The notes below the pieces were generated by a model. That model had not been told where the DNA came from and did no database searches. It worked only from the letters and a program-made list of their open reading frames with translations. DNA of 64,000 nt from Flaccisagitta enflata (lineage: Eukaryota; Chaetognatha; Sagittoidea; Aphragmophora), in the NCBI GenBank assembly GCA_965153355.1, contig OZ231127.1:24738001-24802000 (forward strand), given 5' to 3'. A program made the position numbers and the translations under genes. Every line of letters starts with the position of its first letter. The first letter of the stretch is position 1. Positions 1-13,485 of this stretch are shown piece after piece.

Positions 1-185
1 AACCCTCGCAGATAAGCAGCTATGCTTTTTTGTATCTGCTTGCTTAAACATGTATCAAAATATTTATTCATTTATTTCATTTAAAATAAAAGAAAAATCT
101 AAGCTAAATGAGTTAGACTGCTCAAGAAATTAGCATATTGTTTGATTGAATAAATGAAAGTAATCCTCACAGTAATTAGCAAATC

Positions 186-190
<5 letters not shown>

Positions 191-279
<89 letters not shown>

Positions 280-398
280 ACCCACATTTGTGTCCGACAG
301 GGGTCGCCATTGCTACCCCAGCGACCCCCTTTAATACGCCCCTGGTTACAAGTGTATCTTACCTTGTTTTTCCTCACCCCTGCTCATTCGACCCTCCC

Positions 399-450
<52 letters not shown>
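191..450. repeat. (CT)n and (GT)n microsatellites
   Basis: A perfect CT array runs over 191-276 and a GT array over about 404-450, followed by a G-rich run. The open frames across them are pure Leu-Ser or Cys-Val repeats and are not coding. Confidence 0.95.
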
Positions 451-452
<2 letters not shown>

Positions 453-1156
453 GGGGTGGGGGGGGTTTACGACCCTGCCCAGGGTTCGACAAAAATTTTT
501 GCTGCCTACAAGCAACATTTTCTTACCAGCTTCTGCCTACAAAATTTTCATGAATATCTTTATTGTATGATATGCTAAAAATGGATCATATATCTAACTG
601 TGCAATGATAGGGCAAATCAAACAAAATCTTTCCAAATCCTTTCTAAGCAAGGGCACTTTTTGCTTTCCAAGTCTTTTTAGTTTTTTTTTCTTTTGTTAT
701 CACGTTTTTAAAGATATTGTTTCAGTCTTCCTGTCTGCAAAATCAGCCAGCTGCCTACAAGCAATGCTTGCGTGCTTGGGCACTTCGTCGTACCCTGAGT
801 CCCTGCCCAAAGCATATAACCGTCCGCGCCGATAGAGTGATCCTGATTACTGCATTATTTGTTCCTATCATCTCAAGTATGATGTTTTGTTTTACCTCCT
901 CTGAATGACAGGTTCTGCTTCTCTCGACTCCGCGTTGTCTCATCTGTTATTTTGGTTATCTCTCTGATGGTCTGAGCTGTTAAAGCGTCGACTCTTTTGC
1001 TTGTTCAGTGGCAATTTGTAGTGAAGTACCGTCTAACGTCCTTTACCTCTTCTCCCTTTAAAAGTTCATCGAGGTTGTTGCCTTCCTGTGCTTGCTTGTG
1101 ACTCTCGTTTCAGTTTGTCGCTATAATTGCTTGTCGTTTTTTCCTCTTTTTTCCCA

Positions 1157-1355
1157 TTTTTAGTCGCGTGCACACGTCTCTACAACCCGCTTTGTCCGTC
1201 CGTCCGTCCGTCCGTCTGTCGGTTGGTCACACTTGACTTTTTTTATGATTTTTTTTCTTTGACCTCACTGCTCCTGCCCAAATGGTCTACTGACCTCAAA
1301 TATGGCTCCTGCCCACCCGCACGCGACTTCGGTAGCCATGTATCCGGCCTTGTTT
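1157..1355 (+). mobile_element. Dispersed hairpin/(GTCC)n element, copy A1
   Basis: The copy begins TTTTTAGTCGCGTGCACACG, continues with a tCTACAACCCGCTTTGTC block and a (CGTC)n tetranucleotide run, then the phrase CTCCTGCCCAAATG, and ends with GTATCCGGCCTTGTTT. The same order of blocks recurs at least ten times in the window on both strands, so this is an interspersed family. The palindromic hairpin next to CTAA (read on the minus strand) and the (ACGG)n core recall nonautonomous Helentron-type elements, which is inference. Confidence 0.7.
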
Positions 1356-1617
1356 CGTCTTCCCCTTGTCTACTTTCACTCTATACTTTTAGCTTTTTGT
1401 CCTCGACGATCGGTTTACGTCGAGGACTATAACATAGCCTTGATCGTGTAGTAAGCCGTTTGTTATTTATTGTTGTTGTGTCAACCCTTAAAAACTTGAG
1501 AACCACAACTCAGATGTTGATGAAACTTGGTCAATGTTATTTTAAGGGCATTACTAACCTGTGTACCAACTTTCAACAACATTCATAAATATTTAATACC
1601 CTTTGCCTATTATTTTT

Positions 1618-1985
1618 GTAGTAATATCAATTCCTGGACTTGTGCAATTTTCATAGGGGAAAGGTAGGAAAGGTTCACCAATGTTGTTCAAACTTGATGT
1701 GAAGGTTCATTGCACCAATTAAAGCTCCCCTGCAAGGTTTCAGATAATTCTGAGTATTGGTTTAGAAGAGGGTATTTTGCTAGTAATATTAATTCCTAGA
1801 CTTGTGGACTTGTGCAATTTACATAGGGGAAGGGTAGTAAAGGTTCACCAATGTTGTTCAAACTTGTTGTGAAGGTTCATTGCATCAATTAAAGCTCCCC
1901 TGCAAGATTTCAGTAAATTCTGAGTATTGGTTAAAAGAATATAAGGGTATTTTTTATGATGTATCTAGTAACATAATTTCTTGGA
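1618..1985. repeat. Tandem duplication, period about 170 bp
   Basis: The block containing cttgtgcaattt, cataggggaa, ggttcaccaatgttgttcaa and aattaaagctcccctgcaag occurs twice in direct orientation, at about 1638-1780 and 1808-1950. A third degraded start follows near 1960. The two full copies differ at scattered bases. Confidence 0.8.
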
Positions 1986-2234
1986 CTTAAGAATTTTTTT
2001 TTTCGAAAAAAAATTTGTTTTTTTTTTTTGAAATTTTTTTTTCTTTCAATATTTTTTTTTTTTTGAAAAAAATTTTTTTTTGAAAAAATTGTTTTCTTTG
2101 AAATTTTTTTTTAGAAAAAAGATTTTTTTTTTGAAAAAAAAAATTTTTTTGGGAAAATTTTTTTTTTTATTGTTGGATTATAAGGTATGCTTTCATGGAC
2201 TTCAAGGAATGCCATCATGGACTTTAAGGTATGC

Positions 2235-2328
2235 AATCGGTAGCTGGGTCAGACTTAGTAGCCGGGTCAGACTGAGTAGCCGGGTCAGACTGAGTAGCCG
2301 GGTCAGACTGAGTAGCCGGGTCAGACAC
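2235..2328 (+). repeat. 18-bp tandem repeat (GTAGCCGGGTCAGACTGA)n
   Basis: About five consecutive copies of an 18-bp unit occur. Because the unit is a multiple of three, it yields a spurious RVRLSS peptide repeat. It is not part of a recognised gene. Confidence 0.85.
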
Positions 2329-2614
2329 CAAATAGACTACAGTCGAGGACTGTTGTTTTTAAGCTTTTTTCATACCTCTTTTTTCCCTTCTTTTCTACTA
2401 ACTTTCTGAGATTTTTTCCTTTTTTCCAACGCTGCTGTCTACTAAATGTATACAATCCACCTTTCATAAAGTTTTTTTTTACCTTTGGCCGTTTCTGTCG
2501 GACTTACAGTTACATGTATCAAGTCACTCTTTTCTTTATTACTTTTGCTTAAAAGCATCTTGTAAAAGAAGCTGATCGATTACAATCCTCAGCCATTGAT
2601 TCAGTTTTATTGAT

Positions 2615-2655
2615 TTTTAGTTGCGTGCACGCGACTGTATGACCCGCTATGTCAT
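2615..2655 (+). mobile_element. 5' fragment of the hairpin/(GTCC)n family
   Basis: This has TTTTTAG followed by a hairpin with CGTGCACG at its centre and TGTATGACCCGC, which matches only the first 40 bp of the family. The rest of the element is absent. Confidence 0.55.
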
Positions 2656-2810
2656 TTTAAGTTATTTTAAGTTATTTTAAAATTATTTCAAGACAATTAG
2701 AATTCAGTGTTTTGGTCTTTTAGTGTTTTAGTCTCTTAGTCTTCTAGTCTTTTGGTCTCATGGTCTAAACAACTGCATGCGAATGTAAGGTGTTGGCCTT
2801 GTTTTTGTAT

Positions 2811-2811
2811 T

Positions 2812-2883
<72 letters not shown>

Positions 2884-2931
2884 TTTTTTCTTTCTTTCTT
2901 TCTTTCTTTTTTTCTTTCTTTCTTTCTTTCT
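2811..2931. repeat. (TTTC)n microsatellite
   Basis: A nearly perfect tetranucleotide array with two small T-run interruptions. Confidence 0.95.
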
Positions 2932-3585
2932 CCGCTTGCCAATTTGGCTAGTTGAATTGCCACTTTCTCATTCTCTTGGCTTCTTCTTTAAAACATCATG
3001 TATCTACCAAGGCAATCTATGCCTTTCCAACAATATAGGGTGTAGCTGCTTTTAAAGTCGCCCATCTGTCGGCCCGTTGGTCATTGACAGCAATGAGTTA
3101 AAATCACAAAACTGCCTCTGCCTGTCGCAACCTTACCTTTGACTACCTTGTTCTTCTCTACTTCGCCTTGGTGAAATTTTCTGGTGGGTGGTGACTACGG
3201 CCTGAAATAGCTCAACAACGCCCCAACAAGGCCCTTGCAGGAAGATATGGATAGGTGGGGTAAAATGGGTCACCTACTCTTACAATTTCGCACCTACAAT
3301 GAATTTTTTTCTTTATATGTATCCTTTCAAACGAAACGCATTCAGTTTTAGGAGTAGCCCGATTCTAGAATTGAATTTTCTATACTTGCTTTTCAGTCAT
3401 CGGGCTTTTTTTGGTTATCAATAAAGGCGGCTAATCGCCGACCGAAAAAAAATCGTAAATGAAAGTTCCTTTTCAGTGCATGATCCTCTGTGAGTGCATT
3501 TCATGCTGTCTGGTTGACTGCCTGTGTGTTTTTGTTATTCAATCTACAGGTGTCTATTCTTTCTCTCGGTCTCCCTCTGGCTTTG

Positions 3586-4002
<417 letters not shown>

Positions 4003-4606
4003 TTCGCAAAAATGCGAAAAAATAAAAAAAGATAAAATAATTCATAACTCCTAAACTAATGATCGTGGAGACTTCTGGTTGGCGCCATTTGAAAGAGAAA
4101 AAGCTCTTTCTTAGCTGTGAATATAAAAAAAGTATCATCCCAGCCCAAAAATGGCACAAATTCCTTAAATTGACCACAAACCGAAAATAGAAAACTTTAT
4201 TTCTCCCCTACATTTCAAAAAGTCGAATTACTTGTCTTGTTAAACTTGAAGAACTGCCCAAAGTGTGTATTTAACATAACTCTGTAATATGCAAATGATG
4301 ATTACATTCACCGAGACACAATCTCCCTTTGCCTTCCTTTTCCGGCCGCATCTGCCGCATTTTGGAGCTTGCTACCATGTGCATGCTACACAGAATCGGC
4401 ATCTCTGAATTTATTGTATAAAGCATTATTAACGTTGATGGTCACTAGTTTACATTTTTGATGAGTAATGGGTGTGACTAAGAAATGATGTGTTATTCAC
4501 ATACTTCTAATGATTGCTTGACCAACCTACGTAGGTAAAAAATCATAGTGTATGTATTCTGTGGCTGACCCCCGCCCCCTTTTTTTTTGCTGCCCCCTTC
4601 CTTCAG

Positions 4607-4745
4607 TTTCATGACTTCCGGCTCCTCCGCTGTTGACGACGATGACGACGGTGGTTCCGGCGTCGAGAATCGGAGCATCGATGTTCTCGTCGACGATGAC
4701 GATGACGGCGGAACTCAACTTATCGCTTACTCGGTTTTTGAACAG
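4607..4745 (+). CDS. Polycystin-1-like, first visible exon (acidic cytosolic loop)
   Basis: The acceptor is a pyrimidine tract ending CTTCAG at 4606 and the donor is CAG|GTGTGT at 4745/4746. The exon enters with one base of a split codon and ends in phase 0. It encodes about 46 residues with two runs of five Asp, followed by LIAYSVFEQ. By position this is the loop before TM4. It is an internal exon: the ATG at 4611 is not needed as a start, though without the upstream exon that cannot be excluded. Confidence 0.6.
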
Positions 4746-4934
4746 GTGTGTCTGCGTTCGGCAAATTTCTTATGCGTGTTTTATTCTGTATGAAAAAAAA
4801 ACTTTGTTGGATTGGCCAATCAATTTTACGTTTGTGCATAAAATAGAAAAACGATGACTCATTGCTGCGTTTGCAGGAATTTTTGATGATATCAATGCGA
4901 ATCATGCGATTCATCCCTCCATGGACACTTTACA

Positions 4935-5310
4935 ATATTGCATGTACAATACGTCCCATGAAGCGCCCCAAACTTCGACTATGGCTTTCACCAATCTTAC
5001 CACAGTTGAGGCTTAGTAAGAAAATACTCCATGCAAAATTTTGGGCCTCTCAGATAGCAGGAACCTTCATTAGGGTGAGGTTGAAGTTTGCATTGAATTA
5101 GCATTGGAATCAGTATTTCTATTATGCAAATTTTGTCTCTGCCATAGATTTCTATGGAAACTTCATGGTCACCCTAACGAAGGTTCCACCAATCCCAGAG
5201 GCCTGAAAATTTGCATGAGATATTTTTTTAGCAAGCCTCGTCTATGGTAAGATTGGTGAGAGCCAATGTTTAACTTTGGGGCGTTTCAATTGACGTAATG
5301 TACAAGCATT
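4935..5310. repeat. Imperfect inverted repeat (foldback MITE-like)
   Basis: The left arm (about 4935-5090) contains GTACAATACGTC, GCGCCCCAAACTT, CACCAATCTTACCA, ATGCAAAATTTT and GGAACCTTCATTAGGGTGA. The right arm (about 5140-5305) is its diverged reverse complement. The insertion lies about 80 bp upstream of the acceptor at 5386, inside an intron. No coding capacity is seen. Confidence 0.75.
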
Positions 5311-5386
5311 GTTTCTATTGCTCTATTGTCGCCATTTCTTCCCCCCCCCCCATTCTTTTGTCCCTCTGGCACATCCACGTTCATAG

Positions 5387-6187
5387 ACGCTACAAACGTG
5401 GCAATCGTTGCAAGAATGGGCTCAACGCGCTTGGGCCAAGCATTATCCCAATCACGTGGATGATGACGAAGCTCGCCGACCGGAAGTGGCGCAAGTTGTC
5501 AAGCAGGTGGTCGGACGCCAGCAGACCTCTATCCATTCTGGTATGGACTACCACGCCGCCGCCTTGCGAAACCCGACCACATTAGACTCGCTTCAAAACC
5601 GGGCGTTTACTCCCACTATCCATGGCAGTCATCACAATCGGCAGTTGTTTCCACCATACGGCGGTGGTCCCGCTATGGTATCCTCCGGTTTATGCCCTCC
5701 TCCCGCCGCTGCCACCGATCCTTTGTGGTCATCATCATCATTGTCTAAGCTAAGCTATTACCCACATCACGGTCAATACGAAACGGACATTGCATTTTCC
5801 AGCCTTCAGCTGCCGGCCGGGGGATATCCAACGACGAATGCGGCCGGCGTCTCTGGTGGCGTCGTCGTCGGCGGCGGCGGCTTTCATCCGCTTTCATCGT
5901 CTGACCTTTCTGACCAAAAAGTCAAGTCTCTCCACTCACCTTCTCCACTGGCCGCCTTTCATGGCGGGTCCCCTTCCAATCATCCTCCTCCCACTACCTC
6001 CTCATCTTCCTCCTCGCGGCAATCGCGCGAGCGTCTGTTCCTCCCGCTTTACTTCCGGTATTTGGCCTGGTTTTTGTGCGCCGCCATTTCCACCGCCGCC
6101 GCCGCCATCACCATTTCTCTCGGCATCAACTTCGGCCCCAAACGCTCATCCATATGGCTGCAGGCCGTCTACTTCGCCTTGGTCCAG
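5387..6187 (+). CDS. Polycystin-1-like exon: cytosolic loop and TM4
   Basis: The acceptor is TTCATAG at 5386 and the donor CAG|GTAACA. It has 801 nt, 267 codons, phase 0 at both ends. The first 220 residues are a hydrophilic low-complexity loop (His/Tyr/Pro/Ser/Gly rich). The last part carries LPLYFRYLAWFLCAAIS and a following hydrophobic stretch (TM4), then GPKRSSIWLQAVYFALVQ, which begins TM5 and is completed by the next exon. The LYxxYLAWFL pattern is typical of the polycystin-1 family. Confidence 0.8.
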
Positions 6188-6216
6188 GTAACATTATCAT
6201 TTTGTGTGTGTGTACG

Positions 6217-6507
<291 letters not shown>

Positions 6508-7918
6508 GAGAGACACAAGTGATTCATAAATATAAAAAAAAAACGTGCCAGAAATTCATCCATTCCCCAAGATGGTGATAATTTTTGGATCGGGAGTTGA
6601 GGCAATGGGAAGATGGGATGGGTCAAACTCAGCACTGCCGCGAGGCCAAGAAAAAGGGGCAAGACAAGGCGTCATAGTAGTGGTAAGATTAAGGGAAAAA
6701 AGTCCATGGTGTAGTATTGGGGTGGAGGAGTGATGGCAATCAGGCAGTGTAATTGGTTCGTGATGGGAAGAGATGGGAAGGACCAAGAGATAGGAGAAGA
6801 CATCTTCCGGCCAGAGAGAGGTGGTATAAATGCGAATGGGGTTACAGTACGATGGTCAATATATTGGAACTGTTTTTTGGAAAGAGGTCTTGACTCCTGC
6901 TCGGATCATTCATTGGTAAAGCACAATGCCTTATAGTTCTGTGCATAGAACCTTCCACTGCCCATTATTACCATCGTTCCTTCCTTTCCGTTCTCTTTTG
7001 GAGTCCCTCGCCGTCAAAAAATCTCTTCAATAACCTTGATATTATGCCCGAGATCTCTCTTAATAGCCCTAATTCCCCTCAAACCCTTCATAGCTGCCAT
7101 CGCTAACCACTATCTTTTATTATTTTTCTTTTCTTCCTTGCAAATAAAGACAGTACTGTTGAACCCCGCAATAACGAATGTCAAGGGACCAACAATTTAT
7201 GTCTGTTATAGGTGCATGGATGTCCGCTATTGCCAATATGAAAAAAAAGGGAAAAAACACGATAGTTGGATTTCTATTGTTTTTGAACTCGCTACAGCGG
7301 GATGTTACTGAATTTCCATGTTGATTGTTATGAAATTTACGCTTAGTGTCTGTGTCTCTGTGCATTCTCTGTATGCTCAGAGTCGTATATCAATTGTTAG
7401 GTTTAAATGTTATATCGACCATTTTTTACCGAATTTTTATGATGATCAATTTCGGTGCATAGTGAACGAGACCGATATTTTTCCGCGGTGAAAACCAGCA
7501 AGACTTTAAATGACCCAACGATTAAACCCAAAGTACATGTCGTTAACTCTCATGGTCAAAAGCCTGATGTGGAAAGGGCCGGGTAGGGGGGGGCAGAGGA
7601 GGTTGGGGTTTCTTTGTTTTGCGGGATGAACATTTGAAAACTACCAATAACGGATAAATTGTATTTCTAGTTATGGAATCACGGAGTTTTTGGTACTCCA
7701 CAAGGCCTTACCATACAATGGATTTATCAAGGATGGTGGGTCATATTTCTGATACAGAAGTGCTGATTTTTTAATGTGGGGGCGTTTAAGCACGAACTGC
7801 TCTAAATGAGTCCAGCGTGGATGATACCGAAGATTGCTGAACAGAAAAGAAAAAAACTGATGAGTGCAAAATGTTTCTGCTGAGAGAGGTAGCAGAAAGA
7901 GACTAAATTGTCTTAATG

Positions 7919-8021
<103 letters not shown>

Positions 8022-8243
8022 AAGAATAGAAAAAAAAAAACAAAGAAGATAGAGATTGGACAGATGCAAATCGGGACAGACAAAGACGGACTGACAGAAA
8101 AAGTTAAGCCACGCTCTACCGTGGCAGTCGTGAATGCCGCCAGGGATCGTGAGAGGAATAAAAAAAAGTCCTAACAATAAGATGTGATTCTTCTCGCCGG
8201 ACGCGCATTAACGTTTTCTCCTTTTTTATTTTTCCCCCTTTTC

Positions 8244-8412
<169 letters not shown>

Positions 8413-8555
8413 CTCCATTGGATTGCCCCGCGTATTCAAACGCACACTCTGTCAACGCTGGAGCTCGCCCTCACTTTATAACGCCACATCCGTCCGCCTA
8501 TTCGGTTGTTTCTGTCCGCATTTTTTACATGTCTGTCTCTGTGTTTGTTTTTCTG

Positions 8556-8657
<102 letters not shown>

Positions 8658-8666
8658 GCCTTGCAG

Positions 8667-8839
8667 TCTGTTTTCGTGTTACAGCCCTTGATGGTGTTGT
8701 TCATGTCAATGTTGTCTGCTTGCCGGCGTTGTCGAGCTTCAAGTGATGACCTCGACGCTTTTGACTTTCACGATGACGGATTCATCGAATGTGAATTGGA
8801 GGAAAGTGACAGCGAACAGCAACCGTCGCAAGATGGAAG
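8667..8839 (+). CDS. Polycystin-1-like exon: TM5 and acidic loop
   Basis: The acceptor is TTGCAG and the donor AAG|GTAAGT. It enters in phase 0 and leaves with two bases of a split codon. It completes TM5 (SVFVLQPLMVLFMSMLSAC; compare the SVxxxQPLxVL motif of PKD1-like proteins), then a cytosolic acidic segment with DLDAFDFHDDGFIECELEE. Confidence 0.8.
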
Positions 8840-9364
8840 GTAAGTCACGACCTTCGGTTCTTATTTTTCTTTTTTTTTTGGGGGGGGGTGTTGGGGGGAG
8901 GGGGATGCTGCATTTTACATGGCTGCAGTAGACATGGCAGTGTAGATTTGCCGGCTGGTTTGAGTAAAGAACCAAAATATGAAATTTTATCCAGAGGTTA
9001 CATGTTCTCAGTGAATGAAAGTGAAAGTTTAAGTGATATGATGATGATGATCAGGGACATTGTACTGTTGCAAAAAAAAGAAAAAAAGAAAGAAAAAAAC
9101 TGAGAGAAGAAAGAAGATTCAGACTAGGTCGTGGTGCAGAACAGCGTCAAATTTGACGTTCTGTTCTGTATTGGACTATGCTGCTATGCAGCGGAAATAT
9201 AACAAAAACTAAAGTTTTATGCATGCTTTATTCTCCCTAAATTAATTAAACAACGGTTAACTGACAATGCAATGGTATTGATCTCGCATCGGTAAAGTCG
9301 CAGCATACTCAGTGAAACAACAGATTCCCTTATAAAGAATTGCGCGGAAAACATTAGATATTGC

Positions 9365-9510
9365 CACGTAAAAAAACAAATCTCTCTCTGATTGCAAAAT
9401 TTTGCATTTCTAAACACATGGCCTGTTTCTTAAAAGTGTTTAGACTGATGTCATGTTTTTGAAAATGCTAAATTTTGAATTTAGAGCCAGATTCGGTTTT
9501 TTACGCGAGA
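9365..9510. repeat. Palindromic MITE-like repeat, copy 1
   Basis: The arms are GATTGCAAAATTTTGCATTT and TGAAAATGCTAAATTTTGAA, around a core with AACACATGGCCTG and AGACTGATGTCATG. The same structure with the same core words is at about 37255-37425. Confidence 0.6.
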
Positions 9511-10644
9511 TATGTTGATGCACTAGATTCAATTTTTGTTGAAAATTCATCAATTTTGCATCCTTACTTTTCACTTTTCCCAAGCTTATAGTGCAGAAAA
9601 ACGTTTTTCTAAGCAAAAAATTCATGATTACCAACCACAAATCCCTTATCTCAATAAAAAAATCTTTGAACAGATAAAATAAAAAAAATCGGATAAACCT
9701 TTCTGAATGTCAAATTGCGTACTCGTTTGCACTGTGACCTAGGACATATCTTTTCCAGCAGCTTTTCCAGTCCTTTCTGAAAGTTGCCGATAAAATAACG
9801 CTTGCGTTTGCGAAACATGCGCGCACGAGCGTGATGTATCTCTATTTCGATAGCCAATCGGCGATGACGTGAGGTAGTTATGGTGGCAAATGGTGACTAG
9901 AGGAAGGGGCGATTCGTGGCGGTAATCCTTGATGGTAAATAGTCCGCACACTCGCATCAACGCGATGCAATGTTGTTGCCAATAAGGAAGGAGAAAGTAG
10001 GCGGTGTGGAACCGAGTGCCAGTGCGAGCGTCAGTAACCCCAGAGCAATAAATCTTGGGCAGTACCTGCGCCTATTGCCCATCTGCGCTATTGTTGGCAA
10101 AACCATTTAAAGACAGAATGGCTAGTGGTATAAGTTTTGATTTGTTTAGGCGTTGCGGGAGAAGTTTTTTTTTTGGCTCTTTCTTTTGCTACATAGCTAT
10201 GTATATTGTTGTCGTGAATTTCTTGTCTCTATGCTGCTGATAATTAGTGATGTTTAAAACATGCGTGGCGCCTTAATTGAATCTTAGGACAGCAATTTGA
10301 TAATTCTCATGCAAATCGCGCGATATTCTTTGAAAACGATTTTTCTCATATGGAATAAGCCAATAAGCTTTCCTTTCCCCCGTAGTTACCCCTACTTCCT
10401 CCCCATCCTATCCTTGACAAAGGAAAATGGGTTTTAAATTGGAAGATAGGAGGAAAGAAAAATTGACAAAGACAGAAGTAGAGGAGAGAAATGGAAGTGT
10501 GCTACAAGAAAAAAAGCGGGAAAAAAAGAGAGAGAGAAAGAGAAATAAAAGGAGGAAAATAGGAGAAAGAGATAATTGAATTTTGCTAAACCAAACAAAT
10601 TTCCTTGGCTTTTGCGGCTTCCTGCGTTTGCAGGGGAAGGAAGA

Positions 10645-10759
10645 AAACAAGGCCGTATACACGGCTACCCCAGTCGCGTACGGGTGGGCAGGGGCAGTGA
10701 TGAAATTGACCAACCAATCAGTTGGGCGGGTTGGAGAGTGGCGTGCACGCGACTAAAAA
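10645..10759 (-). mobile_element. Hairpin/(GTCC)n family, copy A2 (short, reverse)
   Basis: The copy begins AAACAAGGCCGTATACACGG, contains GGGTGGGCAGGGGCAGTGA, and ends with GCGTGCACGCGACTAAAAA. The tetranucleotide core is missing. Confidence 0.7.
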
Positions 10760-10968
10760 CTTTTTGTAAGAGTGCCTTGATGCGTCCTGGCGGATACAGA
10801 CAAGTCCACTTATGTATTTATCTACTGAGAATTATTTCTTATCCTCCGTTTTTGCACCACTTTTTTTATGTGAATTCAAGTGTTGAGGAGGGGGGCTTTA
10901 TGTGCATTACTATGCCATTATCACGTGCAGAGAGATGCGATACTTATCCCGCGACATGGTCTCTGGTC

Positions 10969-11161
10969 TTTTTAGTTGCGTGCGACGCGACTCTACACCC
11001 CGCTTTGTCGGTCCGTCCGTCGGTCGTTCCCCATTTTACTTTTTCGGCGTTTTTGAGCATTTTGAGCTCACTGCTCCTGCCCAAATGCCCCAGTGACCTT
11101 CTCGATCATTGCCCCTGCCCACCCGCACGCGACTAGGGTAGCCGTGTATCCGGCCTTGTTT
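10969..11161 (+). mobile_element. Hairpin/(GTCC)n family, copy A3
   Basis: TTTTTAGTTGCGTGCGACGC starts it; TACACCCCGCTTTGTCGG, a GTCCGTCC run and GCCCCTGCCCACCCGCACG follow; GTATCCGGCCTTGTTT ends it. It is nearly full length and in the same layout as copy A1. Confidence 0.75.
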
Positions 11162-11975
11162 CTTTTCTTGCCATACCTCATTCGCTTTTGCACTTTCACT
11201 CTTCCGTAGAACCCATCATGCATCATCGACGAAGGGGAAAAGGCTGGTTCAGGACATTTCTTTGCGTTGCTTGCATTTTAGAGTGTTATCCGCTACGGTT
11301 TGGCCCTTCGGTCAATCCGTGACTAGCGTTTTAAAAGGCACTCGAGCAGTCGTGGCATCACTACCGTAATCAAACTGCACGGGTGGTTTGTACAACACTC
11401 TTCCCCCCAAAAAATTATATGAGAAATAACAAATGTCGTAAACATGTTTGACAAATTACAAAATTGGAACAATTCTGCATTCGGATTAGTGGCCTTACCA
11501 TTGAAAAATCAAGCATCATTGTCTCGTGTTTGCAATTGTAAACTTTGAATTTCTAAAAAGTTGAATTCAAGAACGTTCGTATACCACTGTGAATCAAACA
11601 ACTTTGCCTCCTTTTAGTTGTCTTAAACACTCTGAATTGTACAGCAGTGGTCGTTGCAATTTTGCCCCAAAAAATACCGCATGGCGCGCTAACAACCTAA
11701 TTGTCACAACGTATCCCATTCTTAATTGTCAGCTGGAAAAAGCAGCAAAGGGTACAGCAAGGTGTTGCAGCACAGCAAGGTGTTGCAGCACAGAGACAGC
11801 GAAAAAAGGAAAACGTGAGCGACTGTGGGTTGGTGATTTTGAGGTTGTTTGTGTTTTTCGTGTGTCTCACGTTGGCGCTGATGATTCATGCTGTTGGCGC
11901 GTGCAATTTTCATCATTTTAGCCCCGGGCGAAATGCCAGCCTCTTTTCAATTTTACCCTCAGAGTTCGTGCGCCA

Positions 11976-12190
<215 letters not shown>

Positions 12191-12647
12191 GAGCAGACAC
12201 GAACACAAACACACTCGAACACATACTAAAACACAAACACATACAAAAACTCAAACACACAGAGCACACTTCACATTTCACACGCACATACGTACACACA
12301 TACACATTACAGAGCTATAGAAGGGCAGACTACAAGCCGACAGACGCAGGTGCTTCCACTTATTCTGATCTGAATACCGTTGAACCCGGCAATAAACGGA
12401 TGTCAAGAAATTTAATTAATTCTACAATATTGTCGCTAATATTTGTATTTGAAAGTCTATCAAAAAATAACATTTTATTTTCGATAATAAACAATTTTCG
12501 ATGCCCTCGGATCCATTATGTGGAGGTGTAACTGTGTTATAGTTGATACAGTATGGGAAATGCTTATACGCTCGTCAACTGACGACCAGTCTATTAGTCA
12601 CTCGCCCCAGGCACTACTTTCTCACACCTCATCGCCTCAACAGAGTT

Positions 12648-12792
<145 letters not shown>

Positions 12793-13056
12793 CACATTAT
12801 TTTTCTTGTGTTAATGGTATTCGTTCTTCCACGCGCAACCGCCTCCCTTCTTGCAAAAGAAGAAGAAAATAATAACGTATAATAAATTCAGTAAATCATC
12901 CACTAGAGACAGGAGAGACTCAACGTCTCCTTTAAGGTTGTTAAATGAAATACTAGGTACCCAAGACTAAGATTCTGTCTTGCTCTATACTTTCAATTTC
13001 CACCCCCCCCCTTCCTCATTTTTCTCTCCCTGTCTTTCTTTTATGTCCATCTGTCT

Positions 13057-13060
<4 letters not shown>

Positions 13061-13151
<91 letters not shown>
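13061..13151. repeat. (CT)n array close to a splice acceptor
   Basis: The array ends 28 bp before the acceptor CACAG at 13179. Confidence 0.95.
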
Positions 13152-13153
<2 letters not shown>

Positions 13154-13179
13154 CCCTACATCTTCTCACATCGCCACAG

Positions 13180-13446
13180 TTCTAAGGACGACAAAGTATG
13201 CGCCACGAGTCAGTCGCGCGGTGCCATATTTTATTTGTACACGTCTGAGGCCGAGTTGTCACGCGGGATCGCGGCTCGTCAGCGGTCGCGTTATCTTCGA
13301 TTCGCTCGTCCGCCCGCCGAGCGGCGTCTCATCCGCGCCCGGGAGAATACGATGAAGGAGAAGACCGTCGCCGCTTTCATTCTTAAGATCGTCGAGACGA
13401 TCCTCGTACTGGCCATCTTGCTGCTCGTAGCTTTCGGCAGGGATGA
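13180..13446 (+). CDS. Polycystin-1-like exon: pre-S1 helix and S1
   Basis: The acceptor is CGCCACAG and the donor GATGA|GTAAGT. One base completes the split Ser codon of the previous exon and two bases are left over. The segment YLRFARPPAERRLIRAREN, then MKEKTVAAFILKIVETILV and a hydrophobic run ending LLLVAFGRD, matches the polycystin-1 layout of a basic amphipathic pre-S1 helix followed by S1 (TM6). Confidence 0.85.
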
Positions 13447-13485
13447 GTAAGTATATATTTTTTTTCAATATTTTTGTTCTTTACC

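Noticed and set aside
4862-5101. 79-codon ORF between the first two polycystin exons
   Set aside because: It lies in the arm of an inverted repeat and breaks the phase-consistent splice between 4745 and 5387.
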